Below are positions 5,284-6,863 of a DNA stretch of 6,863 bases, piece by piece (within the stretch, counting starts at the first letter, position 1; each line of letters begins with the position of its first letter). The notes under the pieces were generated by a model. The model made no database searches. It saw nothing but the letters and a program-made list of their open reading frames with translations, and was not told where the DNA came from. A program made the translations under genes and the position numbers. Source of the DNA: Reyranella sp. (GTDB lineage Bacteria; Pseudomonadota; Alphaproteobacteria; Reyranellales; Reyranellaceae); the NCBI GenBank assembly GCA_016780605.1, contig JADHLS010000276.1:1-6863 (forward strand). Reading direction: 5' to 3'.

Positions 5284-6375
5284 ATGGAAATCGGCGTCTT
5301 CATTCCCATCGGCAGCAACGGCTGGCTGATCTCGACGACCTCGCCGCAGTACAAGCCGAGCTTCGAGCTCAACAAGCAGACGACGCTCAACGCCGAGCGT
5401 TACGGGCTCGACTTCGTGCTGTCGATGATCAAGCTGCGCGGTTTCGGCGGGAAGAGCGAGTTCTGGGACCACAACCTGGAATCTTTCACCCTGATGGCAG
5501 GATTGGCCGCCGTGACCGAGCGCATCCGCCTGTTCGCCACGGTGCCGACGCTCGCCGTGCCGCCGGCCATCGCCGCGCGCATGTGCTCGACCATCGATTC
5601 GATCTCCAACGGCCGCTTCGGCCTGAACGTCATCACCGGCTGGCAGCGGCCCGAGTATTCCCAGATGGGGCTGTGGCCGGGAGACGAGTATTTCGGCCAT
5701 CGCTATCGCTATGCGACAGAGTACGTGCAGATCCTGCGCGATCTCTGGGAGACCGGCGTATCGGACCGCAAGGGCGAGTTCTTCACCATGAGCGATTGTC
5801 GCTTGAGCCCCCGACCGCAGGCCGACATGAAGATCATCTGCGCCGGCCAGAGCGATGCCGGGCTGGAGTTCACCGCCAAGTATGCCGACTACAATTTCTG
5901 CTTCGCCAAGGGCATCAACACGCCGCTTGCTTGCGCCGACACGGTCGAGCGCATGCAGTCCTACGCCAGCCAGACCGGCCGCAAGGTCGCCTCGTACGCG
6001 CTGACGATGGTGATCACCGGCGAGACCGACGCCGAGGCCGAGGCCAAATGGGAACTCTACAAGGAAGGCGCCGACCTCGAGGCGCTGGCCTGGCTGGTCG
6101 AGCAGGCGACGGCCGACAAGAACCCGGCCGGCGACAGCAATGTCCGCCACGCGATCGACCCCAAGTCGATGGTGAACATCAATATCGGCCTGTTGCTGGG
6201 CTCGTATGCCAAGGTGGCTCGGATGCTGGACGAGATGGCCACCATCCCCGGCCTGGCGGGGGTGCTGCTGACCTTCGACGAGTTCATCACCGGAACCGAG
6301 GTCTTCGGCGAGCGCATCCAGCCCTTGATGAAGAGCCGGCAACATGTCACGCCGACGGCAAAGGTGGCCGCATGA
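5284..6375 (+). CDS. rutA: Pyrimidine oxygenase RutA (FMN-dependent uracil ring-opening enzyme)
   Basis: A luciferase-like flavin oxygenase that opens uracil or thymine between N3 and C4 using FMNH2 and O2, giving ureidoacrylate (described as its peracid). RutF normally supplies reduced FMN. The protein is 363 residues, the length I recall for E. coli RutA, and matches it closely throughout: [10 protein letters not shown] (9-18), [11 protein letters not shown] (47-57), [20 protein letters not shown] (59-78), [11 protein letters not shown] (115-125), ICAGQSDAG (185-193) and GERIQPLMK near the end. FMN-contacting positions recalled for the family (49-50, N115, E124, R140-Y141, S190) are all occupied by fitting residues. 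Its stop overlaps the rutB start in ATGA, so the two are co-translated. It is divergent from the transporter operon and probably under sigma-54 nitrogen control. Identity is very secure. Confidence 0.97.
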   Translation: MEIGVFIPIGSNGWLISTTSPQYKPSFELNKQTTLNAERYGLDFVLSMIKLRGFGGKSEFWDHNLESFTLMAGLAAVTERIRLFATVPTLAVPPAIAARMCSTIDSISNGRFGLNVITGWQRPEYSQMGLWPGDEYFGHRYRYATEYVQILRDLWETGVSDRKGEFFTMSDCRLSPRPQADMKIICAGQSDAGLEFTAKYADYNFCFAKGINTPLACADTVERMQSYASQTGRKVASYALTMVITGETDAEAEAKWELYKEGADLEALAWLVEQATADKNPAGDSNVRHAIDPKSMVNINIGLLLGSYAKVARMLDEMATIPGLAGVLLTFDEFITGTEVFGERIQPLMKSRQHVTPTAKVAA

Positions 6376-6863
6376 CCGAACCCGTCAGCTATTTCCCGTC
6401 CGACGACCCGTCCGCTCGTTACCTGCCGGCCAAGCCCGAGCCGATCATGCTGCGGCCGCAGGAGACGGCGCTGATCATCGTCGACATGCAGAACGCCTAC
6501 GCCTCGCCCGGCGGCTATACCAGCTTGGCAGGCTTCGACGTCTCGGGCGCGCCGAGGGCGATCGCCAACATCAAGCAGGCCGCCGCGGCAGCGCGCGCGG
6601 TCGGCATGCCGGTGATCTATTTCCAGAACGGCTGGGATCCCGACTATGTCGAGGCCGGCGGCCCGGGCTCGCCCAACTATCACAAGTCCAATGCGCTAAA
6701 GCTGATGCGGCGCAAGCCCGAGCTACAGGGCAAGCTGCTGGCCAAGGGCGGCTGGGACTACGAGTTGGTGCAGGAGCTGCGGCCGCAGCCCGGCGACATC
6801 GTCGTGGAAAAGCCACGCTACTCGGCGTTCTTCAACACCAACCTCGACAGCGTGCTGCGCAGC
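6372..6863 (+). CDS. rutB: Ureidoacrylate amidohydrolase RutB (3' end off the right edge)
   Basis: The second Rut enzyme, a cytoplasmic isochorismatase-fold cysteine hydrolase that splits ureidoacrylate (peracid) into aminoacrylate (peracid) and carbamate, which decays to CO2 and ammonia. The first 164 codons are present. Catalytic D38 ([15 protein letters not shown]) and K147 ([15 protein letters not shown]) are visible with the same 109-residue spacing as E. coli RutB (D24, K133). The nucleophilic Cys should be about residue 180, just outside. Segments diagnostic of RutB are [19 protein letters not shown] (84-102), HKSNALK (104-110) and [16 protein letters not shown] (118-133). The N-terminus is 14 residues longer than in E. 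coli. The ATG at 6372 overlaps the rutA stop and is preferred; Met26 (6447) is the alternative. rutC and later rut genes may follow. Confidence 0.95.
   Translation, partial: MTEPVSYFPSDDPSARYLPAKPEPIMLRPQETALIIVDMQNAYASPGGYTSLAGFDVSGAPRAIANIKQAAAAARAVGMPVIYFQNGWDPDYVEAGGPGSPNYHKSNALKLMRRKPELQGKLLAKGGWDYELVQELRPQPGDIVVEKPRYSAFFNTNLDSVLRS

Noticed and set aside
5227..6345. Long open frame (372 codons) antisense to rutA
   Set aside because: An antisense shadow in GC-rich DNA; the composition (His, Arg, Gly, Leu, Val-rich) is typical of such shadows and no domain is seen, while rutA on the other strand is unmistakable.

Overview
The window reads as chromosomal DNA of a GC-rich proteobacterium, most likely an alphaproteobacterium of the Hyphomicrobiales/Rhodospirillales type. 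The grounds are the very high third-position GC, a Tat-exported binding protein in a PotABCD-type operon, and a paired palindromic repeat of a kind I associate with Bradyrhizobium and its relatives. The assignment rests on general features, not on a marker gene.

Layout: two operons diverge from a 351-bp control region (4933-5283). To the left, on the minus strand, lies a tightly packed five-gene operon. In transcription order it holds a Tat-signal substrate-binding protein (4932-3628), two inner-membrane permeases (3608-2685 and 2668-1832), an ATPase (1826-654) and an isochorismatase-fold amidohydrolase (652 to beyond the left edge). The gaps are 19, 16, 5 and 1 nt. To the right, on the plus strand, lies the start of a rut pyrimidine-degradation operon: rutA (5284-6375), then rutB overlapping it by ATGA (6372 to beyond the right edge).

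Function: RutA (FMN-dependent, opens the uracil ring) and RutB (cleaves the ureidoacrylate product) release pyrimidine nitrogen. The divergent operon pairs an importer with a second C-N hydrolase of the same superfamily as RutB. The binding protein belongs to the polyamine-type family but appears to lack acidic residues that hold the amine in PotD. A neutral nitrogen source such as a pyrimidine or ureido compound is therefore a reasonable but unproven ligand.

Control: each operon has a -24/-12 (sigma-54) promoter candidate at a sensible distance from its start codon: TGGCATG-N4-TTGCG for the transporter and the weaker CGGTCCG-N4-TTGCA for rutA. This fits the known nitrogen (Ntr) control of rut in E. 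coli. Between them lie short inverted and direct repeats that could be operators, and a head-to-head pair of palindromic repeats whose stems differ by compensating changes.
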